A stretch of 7,444 nucleotides of DNA from a bacterium (GCA_029940125.1 JAOZRP010000105.1:1-7444); one strand, 5' to 3'; counted from the first letter of the stretch, positions 1-6,518 are shown. Numbers and translations: made by a program. Notes: generated by a model not told the origin, from the sequence alone.

Positions 1-72
1 CAAGTCCACGAGAGATTTATCAGGTACGGATGCAGGTAAACATAACCGTATCTTTTGTCAGGAGGATAGCGC
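1..72 (+). other. Upstream region of lon
   Basis: This short stretch ends in the lon ribosome binding site, AGGAGGA at 60-66, six bases before the GTG start. It is richer in A and T than the genes that follow, which suits an intergenic region. One frame stays open from position 2 to a TGA at 74-76 that would overlap the lon start, but its 24 residues match nothing I recognise, so I do not call a gene tail. I see no clear -35/-10 pair, CIRCE or sigma-32-type promoter here; the lon promoter may lie further upstream. Confidence 0.5.
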
Positions 73-2538
73 GTGAGCGAAAAAGAAAACAACAAAATTG
101 AAAAGCAGCACCAGGATAATGCTCCGCTTGAAGAAGAATCATCGGCTGATGTTCCGGTGGAACGTGAAGAGGAAGAGGACGGAGACCTGGTGATTCCCAG
201 TGAACTGCCCCTGCTTCCCATCCGGGACGTGGTTATCTTCCCCTTCATGATTATGCCGCTTTTTGTCGGCCGCGAGTCATCGATCAGGGCGGTGGACGAG
301 GCGCTGAACGGTGACCGGCTCATCTTTCTGGCGACCCAGAAAAACATGGCCGAAGAAAATCCCAGCCCCGACGACATCTACCAGGTGGGTACCATTTCAA
401 TGATCATGAGGATGTTGAAACTTCCTGACGGCAGGGTAAAGATTCTGGTGCAGGGTTTGGCAAAGGGGCGGATCAAAGGCTATCACAGCCATGATCCCCT
501 GTTCATGGTTGAGGTGGAGAAAATTGACGAGCCTGCCCTGGTGGAAACCGACCTGGAAACGGAAGCCATGATTCGCACGGTCAAGGAGCGGCTGGAAAAG
601 ATCATTTCCCTGGGCAAGTCAATCTCCCCCGAAGTGGCCGTAGTGCTGGAAAACATCAATGATCCCGGCCGGCTGGCCGACCTGATCGTCTCCAACCTGG
701 GTTTGAAGGTTGATGTTGCCCAGGAATTCATGGAAACCTTTGATCCCCGGGACCGGCTGGTGCATATCAATGAAATCCTGGCCAAGGAAATCCAAGTGCT
801 GGAAATGCAGGTGAAAATCCAGAGCCAGGCCAAGGATGAGATGACCAAAACCCAGCGGGAATACTTCCTGAAAGAACAGATGAAGGCCATCCGTTCCGAG
901 TTGGGCGATCTGGATGAGCGCACCCAGGAGATTGACGAACTGCGCAAGAAGATTGCCAAGTGCAAGATGCCGAAACAGGCCAACAAGGAAAGCCTCAAGC
1001 AACTGGAACGCCTGGAGCGGATGCACCCTGACGCCGCCGAAGCCAACATCATCAGGACCTACCTGGACTGGATGATTGACCTGCCCTGGAACAAGAAAAC
1101 CCGCGACAGCCTGGACCTCAAGCAGGCCCGGAAGATCCTGGACGAGGACCACTACGGCCTGGACAAGATCAAGGATCGCATTATCGAATACCTGGCGGTC
1201 TGCAAGCTGAAAAACAAGCTGAAGGGGCCAATCCTGTGTTTTGTCGGTCCCCCCGGGGTGGGGAAAACCTCGCTGGGCAAATCCATCGCCCGGGCCCTGG
1301 GGCGCAAGTTTTTTCGCCTTTCCTTGGGAGGCATGAAGGACGAGGCCGAGATCCGCGGCCACCGACGGACGTATATCGGGGCGCTTCCCGGCCGCATTAT
1401 CCAGGGTATCAAGCAGGCGGGGACGAAGAATCCCGTCTTCATGATGGATGAGATTGACAAGATCGGCTCGGATTTTCGCGGCGACCCTTCCTCGGCGCTG
1501 CTGGAAGTACTGGATCCGGAGCAGAATTCCGAATTCAGCGACCATTATCTCAATGTTGCCTTTGACCTGTCCAACGTCATGTTTATCACCACCGCCAACA
1601 TGCTGGATCCCATCCCGGCCGCCCTGCGCGACCGGATGGAGATTATTGAGTTGTCAGGGTATACGGATGAAGAAAAGCTGCACATCGCCCGCCAGTATCT
1701 TCTGCCCCGACAGCTGGAGGAAAACGGGATCAGCGAGAAGAACCTGCTTTTGTCCGACCAGGGCATCCTGCAGATTATTTCCCGCTATACCCGGGAATCA
1801 GGGGTCCGCAATCTCGAACGGGAGATCGGCAGCGTCTGCCGCAAGATAGCCTGCCGCATTGCTACCGACGGAAAGACCGGGGTGGTCAGGGTGACGGCCA
1901 AAAACGTCCATAAATTCCTGGGGCCGCCGCAGTACCTGCCGGAGGAAAACCTGAAGGAAAACCAGGTGGGCGTTGCTACCGGCCTGGCCTGGACTCCCTA
2001 TGGCGGCGTCGTTCTCCAGGTGGAAACCACGGTGATGCCGGGCAAGGGAAACCTGGTGCTTACCGGCCAGCTGGGGGATGTCATGAAGGAGTCGGCCCAG
2101 GCGGCGCTCAGCTACATTCGTTCACGGACGACTGAGTTTGGTCTGGATGCCTCGATTTTCAAGGAAAACGACATCCACATTCACGTGCCGGCCGGGGCGA
2201 CGCCCAAAGACGGTCCGTCTGCCGGCATTACCATGCTGACCTCGCTGCTGTCGGCGTTGACCGGCATTCCCGTCTATCGCACGGTGGCGATGACCGGGGA
2301 GGTAACCCTGACCGGGCGGGTGATGCCCATCGGGGGATTGAAAGAAAAAGTATTGGCCGCGGTGCGCTATGGGGCGACGACGGTGATTTTTCCAGACGCG
2401 AACCGCAAGGACCTGGTTGACATTCCCAAGAATATCCAGAAAAAAGTTTCCCTGGTGCCGGTTGAACATGCCGATGAAGTGCTGCAAAGGGCTTTGACCC
2501 GGCGGCCGGACAAATCAGCCCGGCAGCCGGAAAAGTGA
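73..2538 (+). CDS. lon: ATP-dependent Lon protease (bacterial LonA type)
   Basis: Lon is a cytoplasmic hexameric serine protease that unfolds and degrades damaged and selected regulatory proteins using ATP. All LonA parts are visible in order. An acidic, low-complexity N-terminal extension covers residues 1-40. The LON substrate-recognition domain (about 43-240) and a charged coiled-coil-like linker (about 240-340) follow. The AAA+ module has Walker A GPPGVGKTS at 392-400, Walker B ending in Asp459-Glu460, a sensor-1 Asn509 and a candidate arginine finger at Arg521. The C-terminal protease domain carries the catalytic dyad Ser716 (in PKDGPSAG) and Lys759 (in GGLKEK), 43 residues apart as in E. 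coli Lon. At 821 residues it is somewhat longer than E. coli Lon, mostly at the N-terminus. The GTG start is supported by AGGAGGA six bases upstream. The gene ends in tandem stops TGA-TAG, and thiL starts nine bases after the first. The protein looks intact; only the exact start is slightly uncertain. Confidence 0.98.
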   Translation: MSEKENNKIEKQHQDNAPLEEESSADVPVEREEEEDGDLVIPSELPLLPIRDVVIFPFMIMPLFVGRESSIRAVDEALNGDRLIFLATQKNMAEENPSPDDIYQVGTISMIMRMLKLPDGRVKILVQGLAKGRIKGYHSHDPLFMVEVEKIDEPALVETDLETEAMIRTVKERLEKIISLGKSISPEVAVVLENINDPGRLADLIVSNLGLKVDVAQEFMETFDPRDRLVHINEILAKEIQVLEMQVKIQSQAKDEMTKTQREYFLKEQMKAIRSELGDLDERTQEIDELRKKIAKCKMPKQANKESLKQLERLERMHPDAAEANIIRTYLDWMIDLPWNKKTRDSLDLKQARKILDEDHYGLDKIKDRIIEYLAVCKLKNKLKGPILCFVGPPGVGKTSLGKSIARALGRKFFRLSLGGMKDEAEIRGHRRTYIGALPGRIIQGIKQAGTKNPVFMMDEIDKIGSDFRGDPSSALLEVLDPEQNSEFSDHYLNVAFDLSNVMFITTANMLDPIPAALRDRMEIIELSGYTDEEKLHIARQYLLPRQLEENGISEKNLLLSDQGILQIISRYTRESGVRNLEREIGSVCRKIACRIATDGKTGVVRVTAKNVHKFLGPPQYLPEENLKENQVGVATGLAWTPYGGVVLQVETTVMPGKGNLVLTGQLGDVMKESAQAALSYIRSRTTEFGLDASIFKENDIHIHVPAGATPKDGPSAGITMLTSLLSALTGIPVYRTVAMTGEVTLTGRVMPIGGLKEKVLAAVRYGATTVIFPDANRKDLVDIPKNIQKKVSLVPVEHADEVLQRALTRRPDKSARQPEK

Positions 2539-2547
2539 TAGTTCTTC

Positions 2548-3591
2548 ATGGTTGAAAAAGAACCAGTGGTTGGTGCCGATGGTGAATTCTCCCTGATTGA
2601 ACGCATCAGAAAACTGCTGCCGCCGGTCCGTGAGCCGGCGACCATGGGCCTTGGCGACGATGCCGCGGTTATCCGCCAGGCTGACGGGCAGGTGCTGCTG
2701 GTTACCACCGATATGCTGGTTGAGGGCGTTCACTTCGATCGTTCATTCATGTCAGCGGCGGATCTCGGCTATAAGTCCCTGGCGGTCAATCTCAGCGACA
2801 TCGCAGCCATGGGCGGGATTCCTACCTGCTGTTTTCTTTCTCTGGCCCTTCCCCCTTCCCTTTCCCTGAGCTGGTTTACCGCTTTCATGGCGGCCATGGT
2901 GGATGCTGCCGGCAGCTTTGACGTTCAGCTGCTGGGTGGTGATACGGTGGCCGCCGACAAGATGGTCATTGCCGTCACCATGCATGGACGCAGCGCAGCC
3001 GCTGATGTTGTTTACCGAAAAGGCGGGCAGCCGGGCGACCGGCTCTATGTTTCCGGTACCGTGGGTGATAGCGCCCTGGGCCTGCGGCTGCTGCGGCAGG
3101 GTCAAAAGCCGGAGAGCGAAAGAAGCGAGCCGGAATCTTTTCTCATCAACCGCCACTGCCGACCCCGGCCCCGGCTGCAGCTGGCCAGGCGGCTGGCCGA
3201 AGCGCACCTGGCGTCTTCCATGCTGGATGTCAGTGACGGCCTGCTGGGGGATCTGCGTCACCTGCTGGCTGCCGACGGCCGGGGAGCTGAGATTTTTCTC
3301 GAACAGCTGCCCTTGTCTCCGGCCTACCGGAAAATGCAGTCTTTTGATGATCTGGAAGGGTATCTGCCGGCGTTGACCGGGGGTGAAGATTATGAACTGC
3401 TGTTTACCGTTCCCTCGGGGCGGGAAGCTGAAGCAGCCGGAATTGCCGAGGCCGCCGGGGTCAGGATCAGTTGCATCGGCAGCGTGGTCAGGGGTGGCGG
3501 CATTCAGCTGGTCATGCCCGGGGGGGGCAGGATGGCGGCTGACGACCTGCGTGGCTACGATCATTTTGCCGCGGCTGGGAGCAAGCGTTGA
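2548..3591 (+). CDS. thiL: Thiamine-monophosphate kinase ThiL
   Basis: ThiL phosphorylates thiamine monophosphate with ATP to give thiamine pyrophosphate, the last step of bacterial thiamine cofactor synthesis, in the cytoplasm. The family's motifs are present: GEFSLIERI near residues 12-20, the metal-binding GLGDDAAVI at 34-42, TTDMLVEGVHF at 53-63, NLSDIAAMGG at 81-90, LLGGDTV at 128-134, GDRLYVSGTVGDSALGL at 163-179, MLDVSDGLLGDL at 225-236 and TGGEDYELLF at 277-286. The Asp residues in these motifs coordinate Mg-ATP in known ThiL structures. Length (347) is slightly above E. coli ThiL (325). The ATG start has no good ribosome binding site (GGAAAAG at 2529-2535 is far). The nine-base gap from lon suggests cotranscription and perhaps translational coupling. 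This start keeps the GEFSLI motif, so a later start is unlikely. A run of eight G at 3520-3527 lies near the 3' end, but the frame is intact through it. Confidence 0.95.
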   Translation: MVEKEPVVGADGEFSLIERIRKLLPPVREPATMGLGDDAAVIRQADGQVLLVTTDMLVEGVHFDRSFMSAADLGYKSLAVNLSDIAAMGGIPTCCFLSLALPPSLSLSWFTAFMAAMVDAAGSFDVQLLGGDTVAADKMVIAVTMHGRSAAADVVYRKGGQPGDRLYVSGTVGDSALGLRLLRQGQKPESERSEPESFLINRHCRPRPRLQLARRLAEAHLASSMLDVSDGLLGDLRHLLAADGRGAEIFLEQLPLSPAYRKMQSFDDLEGYLPALTGGEDYELLFTVPSGREAEAAGIAEAAGVRISCIGSVVRGGGIQLVMPGGGRMAADDLRGYDHFAAAGSKR

Positions 3592-3731
3592 AGGCTCACG
3601 GCCCGTCTTGCCGCATCTGCTTCCGGACAGTGCCGTCCGGTTGAAAACCTGCCGGCGTTGAATGCCGCGCAAAAAGCATACCGGGCACCGCTGGTTTCCG
3701 GAGGGAAATTTTTTGCAATGGGGGAAAGCTG
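3592..3731 (+). other. Intergenic region between thiL and the YhaM-like gene
   Basis: No gene is recognised in these 140 bases. They hold a GC-rich hairpin at 3623-3640 without a following T-run, a Shine-Dalgarno-like GGAGGG at 3700-3705, a T6 run at 3709-3714 and a possible five-codon minigene starting at 3718. I see no convincing promoter. Transcription may read through from lon-thiL into the next gene. Confidence 0.5.
3623..3640 (+). repeat. Small perfect hairpin after thiL
   Basis: CCGGAC at 3623-3628 pairs with GTCCGG at 3635-3640 around the six-base loop AGTGCC. The next bases are TTGAAAACC, so there is no T-tract and I do not call an intrinsic terminator. It could shield the 3' end of a thiL transcript or be incidental. 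Confidence 0.4.
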
Positions 3732-4754
3732 GTGAAACAGTATCTTGGTGATCTGCAGGAGCATGAAAACGTCAAAACCGTAGTGCTGGTGGTGCGCAAG
3801 ACGCTGGCCCGCTCCCGCAAGGAAAAGGAGTATATTGCCCTGAAAGTCAGGGATAAAACCGCGGAGATGAATGCCCATATCTGGGACAACGCCGAGATGT
3901 ACGCCCAGCGGTTCCAGGAAAATGATTATGTGCTGATTAAAGGGCGGGTGGTGTCCTACCAGGGAATGCTGCAGTTGAACATCTTTCAGCTCGAAGTTTT
4001 CCAGGGGGAAGTGGATCCCCATGATTTTTTGCCCCAGACGGAGAAAAATATCGGCAACCTGAAGCTGGCGCTGCGCAAGGCGGTGGAAGGAGTGCAGAAC
4101 AAATGGCTGTCCCGCCTGCTGAAGGATTTTTTCCTCCGGGATAAAGATTTTCAGGCCCGTTTTGAGCTGGCTCCGGCGGCCAAGTCCATGCATCATGCCT
4201 GGCTGGGGGGGCTGTTGGAACATACCGTCGGCGTCGTCCAGCTGGTGGGGCAGGTTGCTCCCCTGTATCCGGAGCTGGACCGGGATTTGCTGACTGCCGG
4301 CGCCCTGCTCCACGACATTGGCAAGGTTGAAGAGCTGGGTTATGAAAAATCTTTTGACTATACCACCCGCGGGCGGCTGCTGGGCCATATTGTCATCGGG
4401 GTTGAAATGGTTCGGGAAAAAGCGGCCAGAATTGCCGGATTTCCTCCCGCGCTACTGGAATTGCTTGAACACCTGCTTCTCAGTCACCATGGTGAATACC
4501 AGTGGGGTTCCCCGAGGCGGCCCAAAATTCCCGAAGCCCTGGTGCTTCACTACCTGGACGATTTGGATGCCAAAGTGAACGCCATTGCCGTTTTTTGTCG
4601 CCAGCAGGGGGAAAGTGGTGCCGCCTGGAGCAAGTACAACCAGATGTTTGAACGCTACTTCCTTCTTGACCGGCAGCTGGAAGGAGAGGAGGAGCCTGAA
4701 TCACCGCCAGGAAGCGAGTCTTCGATGATGTCCGAGGATCCCCGGCTTTTCTGA
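3732..4754 (+). CDS. yhaM: OB-fold and HD-domain protein, YhaM-family 3'-5' exoribonuclease
   Basis: The protein combines an N-terminal OB-fold nucleic-acid-binding domain (about residues 14-95, including YIALKVRDKTAEMNAHIWD at 34-52) with a metal-dependent HD phosphohydrolase domain (about 150-290). This is the architecture of Bacillus subtilis YhaM, which degrades RNA and some single-stranded DNA from the 3' end. HD-type metal ligands are visible: His154-His155, His164, the signature His194-Asp195 in LLHDIGK, His219, His252-His253, and His273 with the Asp residues at 276-279. The motif AWSKYNQMFERYFL at 298-311 is also typical. The acidic, Ser/Pro-rich tail from about residue 317 looks disordered. 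Length (340) is slightly above B. subtilis YhaM (314). The start is GTG, preceded by GGGGAA with a five-base spacer; no other start was found upstream in frame. Family assignment is firm. RNA as the substrate is inferred from family knowledge, and the yhaM name is borrowed from Firmicutes. Confidence 0.87.
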   Translation: MKQYLGDLQEHENVKTVVLVVRKTLARSRKEKEYIALKVRDKTAEMNAHIWDNAEMYAQRFQENDYVLIKGRVVSYQGMLQLNIFQLEVFQGEVDPHDFLPQTEKNIGNLKLALRKAVEGVQNKWLSRLLKDFFLRDKDFQARFELAPAAKSMHHAWLGGLLEHTVGVVQLVGQVAPLYPELDRDLLTAGALLHDIGKVEELGYEKSFDYTTRGRLLGHIVIGVEMVREKAARIAGFPPALLELLEHLLLSHHGEYQWGSPRRPKIPEALVLHYLDDLDAKVNAIAVFCRQQGESGAAWSKYNQMFERYFLLDRQLEGEEEPESPPGSESSMMSEDPRLF

Positions 4755-4777
4755 GCTGAAAACTGAGATATTCAATC

Positions 4778-4806
4778 TTGACAAGCGGTCTTCCATGTGT
4801 TTTGCT
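4778..4806 (+). promoter_or_regulatory. Possible sigma-70-type promoter for the dodecin gene
   Basis: A perfect -35 box TTGACA lies at 4778-4783. Seventeen bases later is TTTGCT (4801-4806), a poor -10 that matches consensus at three of six positions but is preceded by an extended -10 TG at 4798-4799. It would give the dodecin a transcript separate from the upstream gene, with a leader of almost 190 bases. The weak -10 makes this tentative. Confidence 0.4.
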
Positions 4807-4840
4807 TTATTGAACAAGGTAAAGTCATCTGGGAATTGCC

Positions 4841-4856
4841 GTTTCCGGATGGAAAC
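4841..4856 (+). repeat. Perfect hairpin in the dodecin leader
   Basis: GTTTCC (4841-4846) and GGAAAC (4851-4856) form a six-pair stem around the tetraloop GGAT. No T-tract follows, so it is not an intrinsic terminator. It would be a structured element in the 5' leader if the promoter at 4778 is used. Confidence 0.4.
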
Positions 4857-4985
4857 AAGGTGGTAATGCCGGCGGCGGAAAGGAGGTGTTGAAGACAGCA
4901 GCGTCGAAATGGGTCGATCTTTAAGGTTTGCAGATGGAAACGACTGGCGGTCGGAAGGCAAGTGCTTTCGGTTCGCCGGGCAGCA

Positions 4986-4995
4986 AAGGAGGGGG
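4986..4995 (+). promoter_or_regulatory. Ribosome binding site deciding the dodecin start
   Basis: AAGGAGGGGG lies four bases before the ATG at 5000. The in-frame starts further upstream, TTG at 4928 and ATG at 4934, have no such site close by and would add 22-24 low-complexity residues not found in dodecins. This fixes the start at 5000. Confidence 0.85.
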
Positions 4996-4999
4996 AACT

Positions 5000-5209
5000 A
5001 TGGAAGAGAGCGTCTACAAGATAGTTGAATTGGTAGGTACCAGCCCTTTGTCCTGGGAGGACGCGGTTAAGAACGTGGTACAGAAAGCTAAGGGAAGCCT
5101 GCATGATCTGCGGGTGGCGGAAGTTTCCGAGCTTGATGTGAAGATTGAAGGAGGGGAAGTGGTTGCCTATCGGGCCAAAGTGAAGCTGTCCTTTAAATAT
5201 CAAACCTGA
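5000..5209 (+). CDS. Dodecin-family small protein
   Basis: Dodecins are proteins of about 70 residues that assemble into hollow dodecamers binding flavins or related cofactors, thought to store or buffer them in the cytoplasm. This 69-residue product has the full fold signature: strand 1 with YKIVELVGTSPLSWEDAV (6-23), a helix to about residue 34, then strands with AEVSELDVKIEGGEVVAYRAKVKL (40-63; key parts are AEV at 40-42, the turn at Gly51-Gly52 and YRAKVKL at 57-63) and a C-terminal SFKYQT. In flavin-binding dodecins the second strand begins with a Trp that stacks on the isoalloxazine ring, as in archaeal, Thermus and mycobacterial proteins. Here the aligned position is Val39 in LRVAEV, so the ligand may differ or the cofactor may be held differently. 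The gene sits alone between a possible promoter and a strong terminator. Family assignment is firm, ligand unknown. Confidence 0.9.
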   Translation: MEESVYKIVELVGTSPLSWEDAVKNVVQKAKGSLHDLRVAEVSELDVKIEGGEVVAYRAKVKLSFKYQT

Positions 5210-5242
5210 TTGGTTCGGGATGGTAAAGCGAATTTCTCTGGG

Positions 5243-5267
5243 AAGCGGGGTTCTCCCCGCTTTTTTT
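5243..5267 (+). terminator. Strong intrinsic terminator after the dodecin gene
   Basis: AAGCGGGG at 5243-5250 pairs with CCCCGCTT at 5255-5262 around the tetraloop TTCT, and T-residues run through 5267. It lies 34 bases after the dodecin stop. It separates the lon-to-dodecin part from the hrcA heat-shock operon. Confidence 0.93.
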
Positions 5268-5299
5268 GTGGCCCTCCGCAAATATGGGGAGTCTGAGCC

Positions 5300-5315
5300 G
5301 CGGGTCCGCTCCCGC
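5300..5315 (+). repeat. Hairpin between the terminator and the hrcA promoter
   Basis: GCGGG (5300-5304) and CCCGC (5311-5315) form a five-pair GC stem with loop TCCGCT. There is no T-tract. It lies about 36 bases upstream of the hrcA -35 box; a role is not evident and chance is possible in GC-rich DNA. Confidence 0.3.
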
Positions 5316-5350
5316 AGGGAGATGGAATGGTAAGGCGGGCAGTAATGACC

Positions 5351-5379
5351 TTGACAAATAAAATAGGCGTTGCTATTTT
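5351..5379 (+). promoter_or_regulatory. hrcA promoter, sigma-70 type with extended -10
   Basis: A perfect -35 TTGACA is at 5351-5356, then a 17-base spacer, then the -10 TATTTT at 5374-5379 (four of six consensus positions) with an extended -10 TG at 5371-5372. The predicted transcription start, about seven bases later, falls at the first bases of the CIRCE operator. This is the classic arrangement for HrcA repression. Confidence 0.85.
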
Positions 5380-5386
5380 AGCAGTG

Positions 5387-5413
5387 TTGGCGCTCTATGC
5401 CGATGAGTGCTAA
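5387..5413 (+). promoter_or_regulatory. CIRCE operator bound by HrcA
   Basis: The CIRCE consensus is TTAGCACTC, nine bases, GAGTGCTAA. Here the left arm is TTGGCGCTC (5387-5395, seven of nine), the spacer TATGCCGAT is exactly nine bases, and the right arm GAGTGCTAA (5405-5413) is perfect. HrcA dimers bind this element and block transcription until heat shock ties up the chaperonins that keep HrcA active. It sits at the predicted start of transcription, 19 bases before the hrcA ATG. Confidence 0.94.
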
Positions 5414-5415
5414 TC

Positions 5416-5427
5416 GGGGGGAGGGAA
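5416..5427 (+). promoter_or_regulatory. hrcA ribosome binding site
   Basis: The purine-rich GGGGGAGGGAAA precedes the ATG at 5433 by five bases. An earlier in-frame ATG at 5397 lies inside the CIRCE spacer and close to the predicted 5' end of the mRNA, so it has no room for a ribosome binding site and is rejected as the start. Confidence 0.75.
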
Positions 5428-5432
5428 ATCGC

Positions 5433-6476
5433 ATGGAAAATCTGTCGGAACGATATGAACGCATCCTGAATGCCATAGTCTTGAACTATGTCCATTCGGC
5501 GGAGCCGGTAGGTTCACGGACGCTTTCCCGGAATGCGGCTTTTCAACTCAGTCCGGCAACGATTCGCAACGTCATGGCGGATCTGGAGGATTTGGGCCTG
5601 TTGTGCCAACCGCATACCTCCGCCGGCAGAATCCCCACGGATAAGGGCTTTCGCTATTACGTTGATCATTTGATGGAACTGCAGGAGCTGCCGGAACTGC
5701 CGCAAACAGTGCAGGAGAACATCAGAAAGGCCTGTGGTGCTCACCGGGGAAACATGGAAGAGATGCTGAAAGAGGGCATTATGGTCCTGTCCCGGCTGGT
5801 GCCTTATGTCAGCGTCGTCAGTCTGCCGCATTTCAACCAGACCCGGTTGAAGCATATCCGTTTTGTGAGGCTGAACGATCACCAGATCATGGCCATTCTG
5901 GTTTCCGACGCCGGGTCGGTTCAGAATGTTCTTTTCGAAGTGGATACCGCTTTCGCTCAGGATGATTTGAACCGTTTTTCCAATTTTCTCAACCAGATGG
6001 TGGACGGCTTGACCCTGGAAGGAGTGAAGCGCAAAATTTTCACCCAAATGGAAGCGGATAAGAATGCCTATGACAACATGATGTCCCAGGTCGTTCAGCT
6101 GAGTCGGAAAATGTTTGATCAACAGGCGGATGATGACTCCGAGATTATGATCAACGGCAAACTGAACATCCTGGAGCATCCCGAGTTTGCTGATTTTGAG
6201 CGGATGAAACAGCTGTTTCACGCCTTTGAAGAAAAAAATATCATGATCAAGCTGCTTGATGAAGCGCAGAAAGGGGAGCAGCTTCAGGTCATTATCGGCA
6301 GCGAAAATCAATGTGAAGAAATGAATTTTTGTTCCGTGGTGATGGCGGGGTACGGCCGGGAAGGACAGCCGATGGGGAAAATCGGGATTATCGGTCCCAC
6401 CAGAATGGAATATTCCCGCATTATTCCCCTGGTGCGCTGCACGGCGGACATTATCAACCAGTTGATGGAGACTTGA
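5433..6476 (+). CDS. hrcA: Heat-inducible transcription repressor HrcA
   Basis: HrcA represses class I heat-shock operons by binding CIRCE, and its activity depends on the GroEL chaperonin. The 347-residue product has the N-terminal winged helix-turn-helix (about 1-75), with the recognition region LSPATIRNVMADLEDLGLL at 39-57 and the wing HTSAGRIPTDKGFRYYVD at 61-78. The GAF-like dimerisation and core domain follows, and the C-terminal signature GKIGIIGPTRMEYSRIIPLV is at 315-334. Length fits the family (about 340-350). The start at 5433 follows from the ribosome binding site and from conservation, because family members begin shortly before the SERYERIL segment seen at 5-12. CIRCE at its own promoter implies autoregulation. 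It is the first gene of an operon with grpE, as in many bacteria. The frame is intact throughout. Confidence 0.97.
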   Translation: MENLSERYERILNAIVLNYVHSAEPVGSRTLSRNAAFQLSPATIRNVMADLEDLGLLCQPHTSAGRIPTDKGFRYYVDHLMELQELPELPQTVQENIRKACGAHRGNMEEMLKEGIMVLSRLVPYVSVVSLPHFNQTRLKHIRFVRLNDHQIMAILVSDAGSVQNVLFEVDTAFAQDDLNRFSNFLNQMVDGLTLEGVKRKIFTQMEADKNAYDNMMSQVVQLSRKMFDQQADDDSEIMINGKLNILEHPEFADFERMKQLFHAFEEKNIMIKLLDEAQKGEQLQVIIGSENQCEEMNFCSVVMAGYGREGQPMGKIGIIGPTRMEYSRIIPLVRCTADIINQLMET

Positions 6477-6518
6477 GCTGGGCCGGCAGAGCGGTTGGCC
6501 GGGGTTCCTTCGGAAAGC

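Larger units (their letters stand above)
4755..4999 (+). other. Leader region upstream of the dodecin gene
   Basis: These 245 bases have no recognised gene. They contain a CTGAAA-type repeat copy (4756-4769), a possible promoter (4778-4806), a perfect six-pair hairpin (4841-4856), an orphan Shine-Dalgarno-like AAAGGAGGTG (4879-4888) with no well-placed start, and the true dodecin ribosome binding site at the end. The nine-base word GATGGAAAC occurs twice, at 4849 and 4933. I compared the region by eye with common riboswitch cores (FMN, TPP, cobalamin, c-di-GMP) and saw no match. Confidence 0.5.

Noticed and set aside
619..1545. 308-codon minus-strand frame over lon
   Set aside because: It is antisense to the LON and AAA+ domains, Leu/Gln/His-rich, with no family resemblance.
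3623..3640. Intrinsic terminator after thiL
   Set aside because: The hairpin is sound, but the following bases are TTGAAAACC rather than a T-tract.
2752..3672. 306-codon open frame on the minus strand over thiL
   Set aside because: It lies antisense to a clearly recognised ThiL, has low-complexity Gln/Arg/Gly-rich content and no domain I recognise. It is a shadow of GC-biased third positions.
3561..4388. 275-codon minus-strand frame over the YhaM-like gene
   Set aside because: It is antisense to the conserved HD domain, has His/Gln-rich composition typical of antisense translation, and no recognisable motif.
4831..4875. FMN or other known riboswitch before the dodecin gene
   Set aside because: The hairpin and GG-rich bases invite the idea, but no conserved core of FMN, TPP, cobalamin or c-di-GMP riboswitches could be matched.
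4889..4924. Eleven-codon TTG-started frame after AAAGGAGGTG
   Set aside because: The TTG is only one base or less from the Shine-Dalgarno core, too close for initiation, and the peptide is unremarkable.
5397..5432. Earlier in-frame ATG for hrcA
   Set aside because: It lies within the CIRCE spacer, about ten bases from the predicted transcription start, with no ribosome binding site. The ATG at 5433 has both a good site and the expected N-terminus.
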